Source of the DNA: Pyrinomonadaceae bacterium
GTDB lineage: Bacteria; Acidobacteriota; Blastocatellia; Pyrinomonadales; Pyrinomonadaceae
DNA length: 59,858 bases
Direction: 5' to 3'
Assembly: GCA_019694395.1 (NCBI GenBank)
Contig: JAIBCC010000034.1
Location: 1-59,858 of the forward strand
Under the pieces are notes generated by a model. The model was not told the origin of the DNA and did not search any database. It saw nothing but the letters and a program-made list of their open reading frames with translations. The position numbers and the translations under genes were made by a program. Below, one piece after another: positions 34,834 to 44,028 of this stretch (positions are counted from its first letter, which is position 1; every line of letters begins with the position of its first letter).

Positions 34834-37800
34834 ATGAAAAGCAAAAGATACATTCTAATATTTCTATTTCTCATCGTTTTTGCGGTCAGCGAAAGTTTTG
34901 TTTTTTCCCAGGAACCTACTGACATCAGCAAACTAGAAAACGAGATTTCTTTGCTCAATAAGAAACTTAATGAAACGGCTAAAGCCGATGACCGGGAAAA
35001 AATCTTTCGACAAATAGCCTCCCTACTCAATCAAATCAGTGAAATTCATTTTGCCAAAGGTGAATATGAATCCTCGACCAAAACTTCGCTTGAAGCCGAC
35101 TCAATTCTCAAAAAATATCATCAAAGCTATTATGAACGGATCAAAATCGAACTCGGTGAAGCTGAAAATAAATTAAAGGATGCCGAAAAAGAAGCCGATG
35201 AGGAAAAGCGGGAGTTATTATTAAAAGTCCAGCGAATTTTGGTGATTGCCTACCTCAAAACCTTATTTGAAGAAGCCGAATATTTTCGCGATGAAACAGC
35301 GCAAAAAACATATTTGGAACGGCTCGGACAAATTTCGCGCGAGGCAAACGATTTAAGCGGTGAGGCAGAATCGTTGGAAAAACTCGGGCAATTACTGCTC
35401 AATGTCGAAAATCCGCAGGAATCCTTTGCCTTGTTTGAAAAAGCTCTGGCACTGCGTCAAAAAGACGGAAGAAAGGAATTTTTAACCGTTGATTACATCG
35501 CCAATGCCCATTATTATTTGGGAAATTACGATCAAGCCCTCGAATATTTTCAAAAAAAAGGGGAAATCACGCAGGAAATTTTAGCCAAAACTCCGGCGAT
35601 CAAACCGGAAATGACTCCGACCCAAAAACAAATCATTGAGTTGGAAAAAGCAAATGTGCGGACTCATTTGGCAATGTCAATTATTTCGATCGCCCAAATC
35701 AAAGCCCTGCAAGGAAAATATGGCGCAACGGAAAAAGATATTGCCGAATTGCAAAATATCATCGAACAAATCAAAAGCGACGAAAAAAATTCCGATGAAC
35801 TAACTGCAGCAGTGGCGGTCCTGACCCGCACCTCGATCGAAGGGTCAACCGCCCGTTTACGCGGGCACCTTCTCGAATCACAAGGCGAGCAAATAAAAGC
35901 AGCTCAACAATTTGAAACGGCGGTAAATCTTTTCAGCCAGCTTTCAAACGGTGAACCTTCGGGAATGCTGGCAGCACTGCGGGCGCGGCTGGCTCTGATT
36001 TACAGCAGCCAAAACGAGGTTGAAAAAGCCCGTGCCAATATCCGGGAAGCAATGCGGATTCGTTCCCGGCTGCAGCAGGAAAACGGCTTAGCTTTTGCCC
36101 TGATGCAAGCCAGCCGCATCGAGCTCGCGGCTAAACAACCAGATACAGCTTTAAAATTTGCCCGCCAGGCAAAAGCAGCGGCATTACAATTGGCAATCGA
36201 AGATATTTCCGCCGAAGCCAACGAAGTAGAAGCAGACGCACTTTTGGTCAAAAATTCGGACAACAATTCGCTGAAACTTGAGCAAATTATCGTCGGTTAT
36301 AAATCAGCGATCGAAGTTTATCGAAAATTAGAATTGCGCCCGTTTTTAGCCAGAAGTTTGAACAGCTTGGGAATTGCTCTGAAACGTGCCGATCGTCTGA
36401 AAGAAGCCGAAGAGGCTTTCAAACAAGCCATTGAAGTTATTGAATCAATTCAATCCGGGTTTTCAAATTCGGAGGCTTCAGCTTCATTCTTAAATCGCCG
36501 GGATATTTCCATCGTTTATCAGCAAATGGTTGATTTGCTGATATCTCAAGGTCGTTCCGAAGCCGCCCTGCAATATGCAACCCGGGCGCAGCGGCGGGAT
36601 CTGGTCGAGACACTTTCTATTTCTCAAGTCAAACTAACCGGAAAATCTGCCGACATTTTAAAGGAAGCCGCCGCCGCCGAACAGCGCGAGAAATCCGCCC
36701 GCAGTAATCTCGAAGATACGCTGGGAAAAGCTGATAACAAACAAAATTCCTATATTAATCAAATCGGTGCGGCACGACAGGATTACGCATTGGCGATCAA
36801 AAAACTCGAAATCGAACAACCGAATCTGCATTTTACGGTGCGACCGACCGATCTCTTAAAACTCCAAAATACTATTGCTCCCAATGAAGTCTTAATTTCC
36901 TATCTGGTAACTTCTGAAAAAATTTATATCTTTGTGGTCAAACGCGGAACGGTCGCTGTCCGTTCGGTCGAGATCAAACAACGTGATCTACTTTCGTTAG
37001 TTGCTCAGGTGCGCGACGGTTTGAAAAATTTTGCCGATGATTTTTATGCGATTTCCACTGATGCAGAGACCGGATTTACTACTGAAAAATCACGTCCGGA
37101 TTTACGAAATGAGGATAAATCAGAGCATTACCGGCAATTTTTGTTGCCCTTAAAAACTTCGCTGACCAGGCTGAATTCAATATTGATTGCTCCGGTTGAT
37201 GATTTACTGAAAGATACGGAAATCCTTAAAATAATTCCCAATTCCGAACTATTTTTATTGCCTTTTTCCGCTTTAATTTCGGCAGATAACAAATATCTGC
37301 TGGAAAAATATAATCTTGTTTTTTTAACTGCCGGAGATTTGATAAATGTTCCGGTAAAACCTTCAAACGGCGGATTAGTGGCATTCGGCAATCCGAGCGA
37401 AGCGGGTTTGGATGGAGCATTGGACGAGGTCAAAGCCATCAAAACGGTTTTTCCGAATTCCCGGCTTTTTATCGAAGATAAAGCCACCAAAGACCAGCTT
37501 TTTAAGGTGGCTTCAGCCAAGATTTTACATTTTGCGACGCACGGAAACATTCGCTCTCCGATTGAAAAGAGCAATATCCAATTAGCTCATTTGCCTGATT
37601 TAACCAATCCCGATCTAACCTACGGCGAAATTTATGCGCTTCCACTGGAATCAACCGAAATGGTTGTTTTATCGGCTTGCCAAACTGCTTTAGGAACAGT
37701 TTCGGGAACCGAGGTCGGAGTTTTTATCGAAGCCTTTCGCACTAAAACAAAATCGGTTGCCGCCAGTCTGTGGTCAGTAGATGATTTTGCAACGCGGGAA

Positions 37801-37998
37801 TTGATGACCGAATTTTATCGAAATTTAGCCAAAGGCGAGAGCCGCGCAGCTGCCCTGCGAACAGCTCAATTAAAAATTTTGCGGGACGGACGAATGAAAA
37901 ATCCTTTGTTCTGGGCAGCTTTTGTCATTTATGGAAACGGCGGAAAACTTTCCGGAAACCCCGTTCCAATAAAAAAATCAACAACTGGAAAAAAGTAA
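34834..37998 (+). CDS. Exported TPR-CHAT protease-like protein
   Basis: The protein has 1054 residues: signal peptide (YILIFLFLIVFAVSESFVFSQ), a long TPR/helical region (35-600; for example QALEYFQKKGEITQEI), then a CHAT domain from about 680. The caspase-like dyad is present: H903 in KILHFATHGNI and C949 in MVVLSACQTALG, followed by TEVGVFIEAFRTKTKSVAAS and NPLFWAAFVIYG. CHAT domains are cysteine peptidases that cleave partner proteins, known in HetF and in the Craspase-type effectors. Here it is exported, so its target should be outside the cytoplasm. It is followed 15 bases later by the C39-like peptidase, so they form an operon, with ECF-type site B upstream. Confidence 0.88.
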   Translation: MKSKRYILIFLFLIVFAVSESFVFSQEPTDISKLENEISLLNKKLNETAKADDREKIFRQIASLLNQISEIHFAKGEYESSTKTSLEADSILKKYHQSYYERIKIELGEAENKLKDAEKEADEEKRELLLKVQRILVIAYLKTLFEEAEYFRDETAQKTYLERLGQISREANDLSGEAESLEKLGQLLLNVENPQESFALFEKALALRQKDGRKEFLTVDYIANAHYYLGNYDQALEYFQKKGEITQEILAKTPAIKPEMTPTQKQIIELEKANVRTHLAMSIISIAQIKALQGKYGATEKDIAELQNIIEQIKSDEKNSDELTAAVAVLTRTSIEGSTARLRGHLLESQGEQIKAAQQFETAVNLFSQLSNGEPSGMLAALRARLALIYSSQNEVEKARANIREAMRIRSRLQQENGLAFALMQASRIELAAKQPDTALKFARQAKAAALQLAIEDISAEANEVEADALLVKNSDNNSLKLEQIIVGYKSAIEVYRKLELRPFLARSLNSLGIALKRADRLKEAEEAFKQAIEVIESIQSGFSNSEASASFLNRRDISIVYQQMVDLLISQGRSEAALQYATRAQRRDLVETLSISQVKLTGKSADILKEAAAAEQREKSARSNLEDTLGKADNKQNSYINQIGAARQDYALAIKKLEIEQPNLHFTVRPTDLLKLQNTIAPNEVLISYLVTSEKIYIFVVKRGTVAVRSVEIKQRDLLSLVAQVRDGLKNFADDFYAISTDAETGFTTEKSRPDLRNEDKSEHYRQFLLPLKTSLTRLNSILIAPVDDLLKDTEILKIIPNSELFLLPFSALISADNKYLLEKYNLVFLTAGDLINVPVKPSNGGLVAFGNPSEAGLDGALDEVKAIKTVFPNSRLFIEDKATKDQLFKVASAKILHFATHGNIRSPIEKSNIQLAHLPDLTNPDLTYGEIYALPLESTEMVVLSACQTALGTVSGTEVGVFIEAFRTKTKSVAASLWSVDDFATRELMTEFYRNLAKGESRAAALRTAQLKILRDGRMKNPLFWAAFVIYGNGGKLSGNPVPIKKSTTGKK

Positions 37999-38013
37999 TT
38001 GGAGATTTAGAAG

Positions 38014-38841
38014 ATGAAGAACGAAAATGAAATAGTAACCAGTATTTGGGGAAAAATAACCCGTCGGGAAATGCTTAAGAATTTAGCTATCTCAGGTCTG
38101 ACAATTGGACTGAGCGGAGGCAGTCTTAATCAGGTTTTCGCTGCCGATGATGTTCAGTCCCCGCCCAAAGAATTAAACGGAACTCCTTTCCGCGAAATTA
38201 AAAGATTTCAGTCAGTTGAAGATGAACTGCTTGATCTGAAAAAGCTGCAAAAATATGGAACCCCGAAACCACGCACCCGTGATACATCCTGGTTTGATAA
38301 ACCGAGCAATGCCGTCGGAGTCAGCCTCTTACAATTTACCAATACTCCGATTTCCCCTCTCAATACCTGCGCCCAAGCTGCCTGTGCGACAATGCTCAAT
38401 TATCATAAAAAAGCCCCGAAAGGCTTCACCGGCGATGGAATCACAAACGAAATTTACCGCACGCATCCGCCCAATTACGGTGACCGGGGAACTTCCTTTT
38501 ATTTTACCGAACAGATTCTGGTTGATTATGGGTTAAAGACCTGGACCGGCAGAAGTAATGAGCTGACCGAAAAGGTAATTACCGAAAAGTTGAAAACGTG
38601 GGTTTCGCAAGGATTTCCATGTATTGTTCTGGTGGACATAAAAATTCCGCTTAAACAAACGTTTGGACCTACTCAAGGTCATTTTGTAACGGTTTTCGCT
38701 TATACCGATACTCACGTTTTTATGACCAACTGGCACTATAAAAAAGTAGGTGGTTGGGCAAATGATTGGGAAACCTTTATGAAAGCGTGGAGTTTGCCTG
38801 ACAGTCAAAATCATCACCTTTTATTAGCCGGTTGGGCTTAG
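38014..38841 (+). CDS. Tat-exported C39-like cysteine peptidase
   Basis: The protein has 275 residues with a twin-arginine leader (TRREMLKNLAISGLTIGLSGG, R17-R18, cleavage near VFAAD). A papain-like fold of the C39 family follows. C119 (NTCAQAACATML, matching the family's Cys-containing helix) and H223 (QGHFVTVFAYTD) are the catalytic pair, and N239 (FMTNW) is the third residue. C39 enzymes cut the leader off bacteriocins or act as stand-alone peptidases; the folded Tat export here suggests a periplasmic role. The gene has a GGAG site and is translationally close to the CHAT gene. Confidence 0.75.
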   Translation: MKNENEIVTSIWGKITRREMLKNLAISGLTIGLSGGSLNQVFAADDVQSPPKELNGTPFREIKRFQSVEDELLDLKKLQKYGTPKPRTRDTSWFDKPSNAVGVSLLQFTNTPISPLNTCAQAACATMLNYHKKAPKGFTGDGITNEIYRTHPPNYGDRGTSFYFTEQILVDYGLKTWTGRSNELTEKVITEKLKTWVSQGFPCIVLVDIKIPLKQTFGPTQGHFVTVFAYTDTHVFMTNWHYKKVGGWANDWETFMKAWSLPDSQNHHLLLAGWA

Positions 38842-38888
38842 AGTTAAACCCGGACAAAATCAAGGGTTATTTAATTTAGCTGAAAGAG

Positions 38889-41432
38889 TTATTTATTCGT
38901 CGCCTCGAATTGTGAAAGATTTTGGGCGGCGATTTCCGGCTGTTCTTTGTCGGCAAAGCTTAATATTCCTTTGGCTTGCAGATCCTGCCAAATTTGTGAG
39001 CTTTGCGCCAAAACTTCCCCAGCTTCGCGTCGCTCATATGAATTTGGACTTTTTTGCAGAACGATTCCGGTTTGTTCAAGTGTTTCGGCAAAGTCGCGGC
39101 GAAATATGGCGTTTTCGGGGTCTTTCTGCAAGGCTTTTTGGTAGAAAACTATTGATCGGCGCAAATCTTTTAAGCCCTCTTCCGGTTGACCGACTTTAAT
39201 CAATGCCTGCCCTAAATTTCCGTAAATTCGGGCTAAATCTTCGAGCGTTTCCCCTTTTTCCTCATCCTTGGCAAAAATCTTTTCGCTCATTTCAACTGCC
39301 TGACGCAAATGAGGCAAGGCTTTTTCACCCTGATTTTGATGGACAAAAAATTGCCCGATTGCTAAGTGAGTAAATGATGTGTTGCGTTGGTATCCTACAT
39401 CGTCCGGACTTAGTTTTAGCAGGTTTTGCATTAATTCAAGCGAAGCCTGCAAATTTTCGAGAGCCGCTTGATAATCACCGTTTCGTTCCAGGGTTAAAGC
39501 CAACCCGCGATGATATGCCCATAATTCATAACGAAATCTGGTGTCATTCGGATGCGCCGCAGCCTTTTTGGAAACAAATTCTAAATCGGCTCGGAGCAAT
39601 TCAAGGGAAGTTTTGTAATCACCCAGATAGGTTAAACTTTTGCATTCCTCAAAATGTAAACCAATCAGCATTTGCTCAAAATCATCATTTATTTTGCCGG
39701 CTTTAATTAACTCTTCGCCTAAAATTCTTGATTTGCGAATGATTTCCAGAGATTCTTGCCCCCTGCCCATCGTCAGCAGAATTGATGCCAGATCAAAATC
39801 TACGTCCCGAAGTTGGGCGCGCCCCTCAAAGTTTTCCGGTTCATCCGCCATAACCGATTCGAGAATGGCTGATGATTTTTCCAAAAACGATAATGCGCCG
39901 CTCGTATCACCACGCACTTTTTGTAGATTTGCCTGTAAAGTAAAACCTTTGGCTAATTGTTGACGATACTCAACATTTTTCGGTTCAGCAGAAAGCAGTT
40001 TTTGATAAATTGCCACGCCTTTATTCAAGTTTTGTTCAACATCGGCAAGATTGATATTCGGCAATTCGCTCAAATTATAATAGCCTTGCGCCAGTTCGTC
40101 CTGAAGCTGAGGATTTCCCTCTGATTCAGCCGCCAGAGTATCAAGCTGCTCCACGGCGCGGGTTAACAGAAGTTTCCTCGCAGCTAAACTGCCGGGCAGA
40201 TTTAAGATTGCATCGTGTAATTCGATGGCAAAAGAACTCGAAAGTTTCCGCAAATTCTCAGCTCGCCGTTCCGCCCGCTCCCGTTCCTGCTCAGCAATTT
40301 TTCCTTGCCGCCAAACCAGTAAGATCCCGCCGATTAGCAAAAGAAAAATAATCGTCAAGGCTGATACAATCACTGCATTACGTTTCAAAAATTTGCCGGT
40401 GCGATAACCTAAAGAATCTTTTCGTGCCGAAATCGGTAAACCTTCCAGATAGCGTCGTAGATCTTCTGAAAAATTTTCGACCGAACCATATCGCCGCGTA
40501 ATTTCCGGATGCAAAGCCGTTGTCAAAATCGCCTGTAAGTCACCCGATAACTTTCTTTCGCCGGTCATTCCGGTGTCCAAAACTTTCTGCAAATTCAAGC
40601 CTAAACTGTAAACATCCGTTGCCGTCGAAACAGTTTCGCCGCGTATTTGCTCGGGCGAGGCATACGCCGGAGTCAGAACACGCTGGTTGGTTTGCGTTTC
40701 ATTGGCATCGGTTGAATTAAGCAGTTTCGCAATTCCGAAATCAAGCAGTTTTGGGGTTCCGTCAGGTGTAACAATTATGTTTGACGGTTTTAGATCACGA
40801 TGCACAACCAGTTTTTGATGAGCAAATATTACGGCTACACAGATTTTGCGAAAAAGTTCGAGTTTTTCCTTTTCTCCTAAATCATTTTTTTGACAATATT
40901 CATCCAGCGAGATGCCTTCGACATATTCCATGACGAAAAAAGGTAATCCTTCACCAGTAGTTCCGCCGTCCAAAAGCCGTGCAATAAACGGATGATTGAG
41001 CGAAGCAAGAATTTGCCGTTCACGCGCAAAACGCTCGAGGATTGCGTCCGAATCCATTCCGCGCTTTATAACTTTGAGAGCTGTCTGTTGTTGGAAATCT
41101 TCTCTTTCAGCCAGATAAACCACGCCCATTCCGCCGCGCCCGATCTCTTTTTTAATAAGGTATTTATCAATTTTTTGACCGATGATTTTCTCGTTGTGAT
41201 TGTAAGAATCGTGAATGAGCTGAACGGCAGAAACATTATTGAGAAAATCTTCGGCTTCGGAATTTGCTGCTAAAAGCGATTCAACTTCACGGCGGATAAT
41301 CTCATCAGGACATTTTTTGTCCAAAAACGCCTGACGCTCGTCGGCAGGAAAATCCAAAGCAACAGAGAAAATTTCTTTAACTCTTTCGTAATCAGAGGAA
41401 TTAATTCGTGAATTTATTTCATTTTCTGCCAT
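38889..41432 (-). CDS. Ser/Thr protein kinase with membrane helix and TPRs (kinase 2)
   Basis: The protein has 847 residues. The kinase core shows GRGGMG (98-103), K120, HRDLKPSN (H211), DFG (231-233) and TPAYASPEQ. The C-lobe is shortened. After DVYSLG (274-279) the usual VLYEILSG and F-to-G helix stretch is missing, and the chain goes directly to LNLQKVLDTGMTGERKLSGD and LQAILTTALHPEITRRYG. A membrane helix (353-373) is followed by TPRs to the C-terminus. The upstream gene (42061) is an ECF sigma factor, so this is the second sigma/kinase pair in the window. The convergent neighbour is the C39-like peptidase. Confidence 0.9.
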   Translation of the reverse strand: MAENEINSRINSSDYERVKEIFSVALDFPADERQAFLDKKCPDEIIRREVESLLAANSEAEDFLNNVSAVQLIHDSYNHNEKIIGQKIDKYLIKKEIGRGGMGVVYLAEREDFQQQTALKVIKRGMDSDAILERFARERQILASLNHPFIARLLDGGTTGEGLPFFVMEYVEGISLDEYCQKNDLGEKEKLELFRKICVAVIFAHQKLVVHRDLKPSNIIVTPDGTPKLLDFGIAKLLNSTDANETQTNQRVLTPAYASPEQIRGETVSTATDVYSLGLNLQKVLDTGMTGERKLSGDLQAILTTALHPEITRRYGSVENFSEDLRRYLEGLPISARKDSLGYRTGKFLKRNAVIVSALTIIFLLLIGGILLVWRQGKIAEQERERAERRAENLRKLSSSFAIELHDAILNLPGSLAARKLLLTRAVEQLDTLAAESEGNPQLQDELAQGYYNLSELPNINLADVEQNLNKGVAIYQKLLSAEPKNVEYRQQLAKGFTLQANLQKVRGDTSGALSFLEKSSAILESVMADEPENFEGRAQLRDVDFDLASILLTMGRGQESLEIIRKSRILGEELIKAGKINDDFEQMLIGLHFEECKSLTYLGDYKTSLELLRADLEFVSKKAAAHPNDTRFRYELWAYHRGLALTLERNGDYQAALENLQASLELMQNLLKLSPDDVGYQRNTSFTHLAIGQFFVHQNQGEKALPHLRQAVEMSEKIFAKDEEKGETLEDLARIYGNLGQALIKVGQPEEGLKDLRRSIVFYQKALQKDPENAIFRRDFAETLEQTGIVLQKSPNSYERREAGEVLAQSSQIWQDLQAKGILSFADKEQPEIAAQNLSQFEATNK

Positions 41433-41503
41433 TTTGAATTTTTTGTGCAGAGTAAGTATCTAAAAATAAAAATATAAATCAAGCAGAAATAATAAAAGGA
41501 ACC

Positions 41504-42061
41504 CTATTTTTTTAACTCCCGATACAGCCAGCTTCGCGCCATTTCCCACTCGCGTTTAACGGTTGAGCGGGAGATTTTTAAAACTTCTGCCGTTTCTTCG
41601 TTGGTTAAGCCGCCGAAAAATTTCAGTTCAACGATCTCTGCCTGCTTTTCATCCATTTGGGCAAGTTTTTCTAATGCCTCGTGCAATTCAAGAATTTCGA
41701 TATTTTGGGTATTAAAAAAGCTAACTACGTTATCTAAAGCTAAAATCGTTTGTCCTCCGCCGCGTTTTTCAGCTTTTCTTGCAACAGCATAATTAACCAA
41801 AATCTGACGCATTGAACGGGCGGCAATTCCAAAAAAATGAGCGCGATTTTGCCATGAGATTTTACCGGAGTCGCCAATTAGTTTCAGATATGCCTCATGA
41901 ACCAGCGCAGTTGGCTGCAAAGTGTGATTGAAACGAAACTCACCACGAAAAAGTGCGCCGGCTAATTGTCGTAATTCGTTATAAACGATTGGTAAAAGTT
42001 TTTCAAAAGCCTTTGCATCGCCTTGTTGGAGCAGTTTCGTAATTTCACCCGAATTTGCCAT
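41504..42061 (-). CDS. ECF sigma factor, Sig-70_X6/TIGR02999 type (sigma 2)
   Basis: The 185-residue protein begins MANSGEITKLLQQGDAKAF. Region 2 includes LQPTALVHEAYLKLIGDSG and NRAHFFGIAARSMRQILVNYA. Region 4 includes KQAEIVELKFFGGLTNEETAE and ISRSTVKREWEMARSWLYREL. Order and motifs match sigma 1 throughout. It is encoded 71 bases upstream of kinase 2 on the same strand. Its likely targets are the genes carrying the TGAGCCTTTTTT/CGCAT motif (sites A-D), which lie on both sides of this pair; this is inference from position. Confidence 0.93.
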   Translation of the reverse strand: MANSGEITKLLQQGDAKAFEKLLPIVYNELRQLAGALFRGEFRFNHTLQPTALVHEAYLKLIGDSGKISWQNRAHFFGIAARSMRQILVNYAVARKAEKRGGGQTILALDNVVSFFNTQNIEILELHEALEKLAQMDEKQAEIVELKFFGGLTNEETAEVLKISRSTVKREWEMARSWLYRELKK

Positions 42062-42106
42062 TAGTTATTATATTTTACCTTAATTTCCTTTCTAAGATAA
42101 AAATTT

Positions 42107-42135
42107 TGAGCCTTTTTTCCCGCAAATTTTGTATG
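42107..42135 (+). promoter_or_regulatory. Candidate ECF promoter (site C)
   Basis: TGAGCCTTTTTT at 42107 and TGTAT at 42130-42134, 23 bases apart. It lies between the divergent sigma 2 and DUF4190-like genes, about 170 bases ahead of the start at 42310. Confidence 0.5.
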
Positions 42136-42309
42136 TAGATATAGGTCTATTCAAAAAACTGACTGCGTTACCATTTAGGATTTACAGTATCGCGGTGCAT
42201 ACCGTCGCATCAGCTGGCGAAAGTAGGTTTTACAAAAGAATTTAATGAAAAGGAAAGAAGTTGGCAGCCGCTTTTAACTTTTGCAATTAGAAACAGCGAG
42301 GTTTTTACA

Positions 42310-42627
42310 ATGTCATTAAAATTAAACGATATAGAAATCAATTCAAACGCCCCTATCTCAACCGTTAATCCATTGGAAACACAGCAGAAAGCCAAACAAG
42401 TCAAAACAATGGGGATTATCGCCTTGGTTTTGTTGCTGACAGGATTTATCCCGATCTTAGGATTTTTCGGTTTGATTGCCTCTCTGCTTTTATCGAAAAG
42501 AGCCTTAAAGATGGGACGGGATTTTTGGGTTCCTGAACAATACGAGAAACCGGCTTATTGGGCTTGGGTAATCAGCAGCGTCTTTCTGATACTGAGCATC
42601 ATCGGCTTGATTTTTATGATTTTATAA
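42310..42627 (+). CDS. DUF4190-like two-helix membrane protein
   Basis: The 105-residue protein has a polar N-terminus (SLKLNDIEINSNAPIS), then two membrane segments (GIIALVLLLTGFIPILGFFGL and WAWVISSVFLILSIIGLIFMIL). The segments are separated by SKRALKMGRDFWVPEQYEKP. This layout is that of DUF4190 proteins. It is preceded by ECF-like site C and a GAGG-type site, and is followed 23 bases later by another small membrane protein. Confidence 0.65.
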   Translation: MSLKLNDIEINSNAPISTVNPLETQQKAKQVKTMGIIALVLLLTGFIPILGFFGLIASLLLSKRALKMGRDFWVPEQYEKPAYWAWVISSVFLILSIIGLIFMIL

Positions 42628-42650
42628 CAATTAAAAATTTGGAGGAAATT

Positions 42651-42779
42651 ATGGGAGATATAATTAGATTAATTGGATTTTTATTGATTTTGGTCGCCCC
42701 GTTTGTGGCAATTGTTTGGATTATCTATCGCCTGATCAAAGGAAACAGCGGTAACAATAATTCAATTACCGGCGATTGA
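42651..42779 (+). CDS. 42-residue single-helix membrane protein
   Basis: The ATG at 42651 is preceded by GGAGGAAATT, a near-ideal ribosome-binding site. The product is a single hydrophobic helix (LIGFLLILVAPFVAIVWIIY) with a polar tail (GNSGNNNSITGD). Its codon pattern and tight spacing behind the DUF4190-like gene make translation likely. Confidence 0.65.
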   Translation: MGDIIRLIGFLLILVAPFVAIVWIIYRLIKGNSGNNNSITGD

Positions 42780-42810
42780 AAAATTTAGCAATTCAGCCGA
42801 GTCGCTAAAC

Positions 42811-42853
42811 GAAAGGCATAATTCACCCCCGTTAAATGCAATTGTGCCTTTTG
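42811..42853 (+). terminator. Terminator-like hairpin before asd
   Basis: aaaggcataatt pairs with aattgtgccttt (one mismatch) around a short C-rich loop, and a run of T follows. It would end the transcript of the two small membrane proteins 45 bases before asd. Confidence 0.6.
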
Positions 42854-42898
42854 TATTGACTTAGCTGACCGTTTAGCCTAGCATTGATATTTTTTATT

Positions 42899-43939
42899 AT
42901 GAGTAAGAAATATCGCGTCGGAATTTTAGGTGCAACGGGAACAGTTGGACAAAGATTTTGTCAATTGTTGGAAAATCATCCGCAGTTTGAAATAACTGCT
43001 TTAGCGGCTTCTGACAGGTCAGTCGGTAAACCTTTTGTTGAAGCGTGTTCGTGGAAATTAGCCACGCCAATGCCGGAAAAGGTTAAAAATATTATAGTTA
43101 CACCAATTGCGCCGCCTTTGGATTGCGATCTGGTTTTCTCCAGTCTGCCGTCAAATGTCGCCCGCGAAACCGAAGAGGCTTTTGCCCGCGCCGGTTATCC
43201 CGTCATCAGCAATTCATCATCGTTCCGAATGGACGAAGACGTTCCGCTTTTGATTCCCGAAATCAATCACGATCATCTTGATTTATTGGAAGTGCAAAAG
43301 AAAAAACGCGGATTTGACAAGGGTTTTATCGTTACCAATCCTAATTGTGCAATTATGAGCTTTGCGCCGCCGCTGGCAGCTTTGAACGATAAATTCGGGG
43401 TTGAAAGCGTTTTTGTCACTACCTTTCAGGCAGTTTCCGGTGCGGGTTATCCGGGCGTTCCGACTTTGGACATTATGGACAATGTTTTGCCGTATATCGC
43501 CGGAGAAGAGCCGAAAGTTGAAACCGAAGCGCAAAAGATTTTAGGCAAATTTAACGGTGAACAGATCGAAAAAGCTGACTTTTTGGTGAGCGCACAATGT
43601 TTTCGGGTTCCCGTTATTGATGGGCATACAGCTTCGGTCAGAGTTAAATTGAAAAACACTTCAACCCTCGAAGAAGTCCGTGAAGCAATTTCAAATTATC
43701 CAAATTTAAACTTGCTTTCTTCGCCAAGTCCGTTCATGGCTATCACCGATGAGCCTGACCGCCCGCAACCGCGTCTCGACCGTGATCGCGGCAAAGGAAT
43801 GACCATCACCATCGGACGTTTATTCCCCGATAATATTTTCGATTATCGCTTTGTCGGACTTTCGCACAATACGGTTCGCGGAGCAGCGGGAGCAGCCGTT
43901 TTGAATGCGGAGTTGTTGATTGAAAAAGGATTGATTTAA
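42899..43939 (+). CDS. asd: Aspartate-semialdehyde dehydrogenase
   Basis: Starting at the ATG of MSKKYRVGILGATGTVGQRF (42899) it has 346 residues. The NADP-binding loop GATGTVGQ, catalytic Cys in NPNCAIM, and FVTTFQAVSGAGYPG identify Asd, which makes aspartate semialdehyde from aspartyl phosphate for lysine, threonine, methionine and cell-wall diaminopimelate. The layout (SSSFRMDEDVPLLIPEIN, HTASVRVKL, RLFPDNIFDYRFVGLSHN) is that of the archaeal-type branch. A longer frame from 42884 adds five residues with no ribosome-binding site. Confidence 0.93.
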   Translation: MSKKYRVGILGATGTVGQRFCQLLENHPQFEITALAASDRSVGKPFVEACSWKLATPMPEKVKNIIVTPIAPPLDCDLVFSSLPSNVARETEEAFARAGYPVISNSSSFRMDEDVPLLIPEINHDHLDLLEVQKKKRGFDKGFIVTNPNCAIMSFAPPLAALNDKFGVESVFVTTFQAVSGAGYPGVPTLDIMDNVLPYIAGEEPKVETEAQKILGKFNGEQIEKADFLVSAQCFRVPVIDGHTASVRVKLKNTSTLEEVREAISNYPNLNLLSSPSPFMAITDEPDRPQPRLDRDRGKGMTITIGRLFPDNIFDYRFVGLSHNTVRGAAGAAVLNAELLIEKGLI

Positions 43940-43944
43940 AGATA

Positions 43945-44028
43945 GAAAAGTAGCAAAGTGAAAGAGTGAAAAGTCTTGTTGTAGTTCTTCAACTAACCTT
44001 TCCACTCTTTCACTTTTTCACCTTTTTA
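43945..44028. repeat. Palindromic repeat after asd
   Basis: gtagcaaagtgaaagagtg (left) is mirrored by cactctttcactttttcac (right). The arms can pair over about 20 bases. It probably ends the asd transcript. The right end touches the stray peptidase fragment at 44026. Confidence 0.75.
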
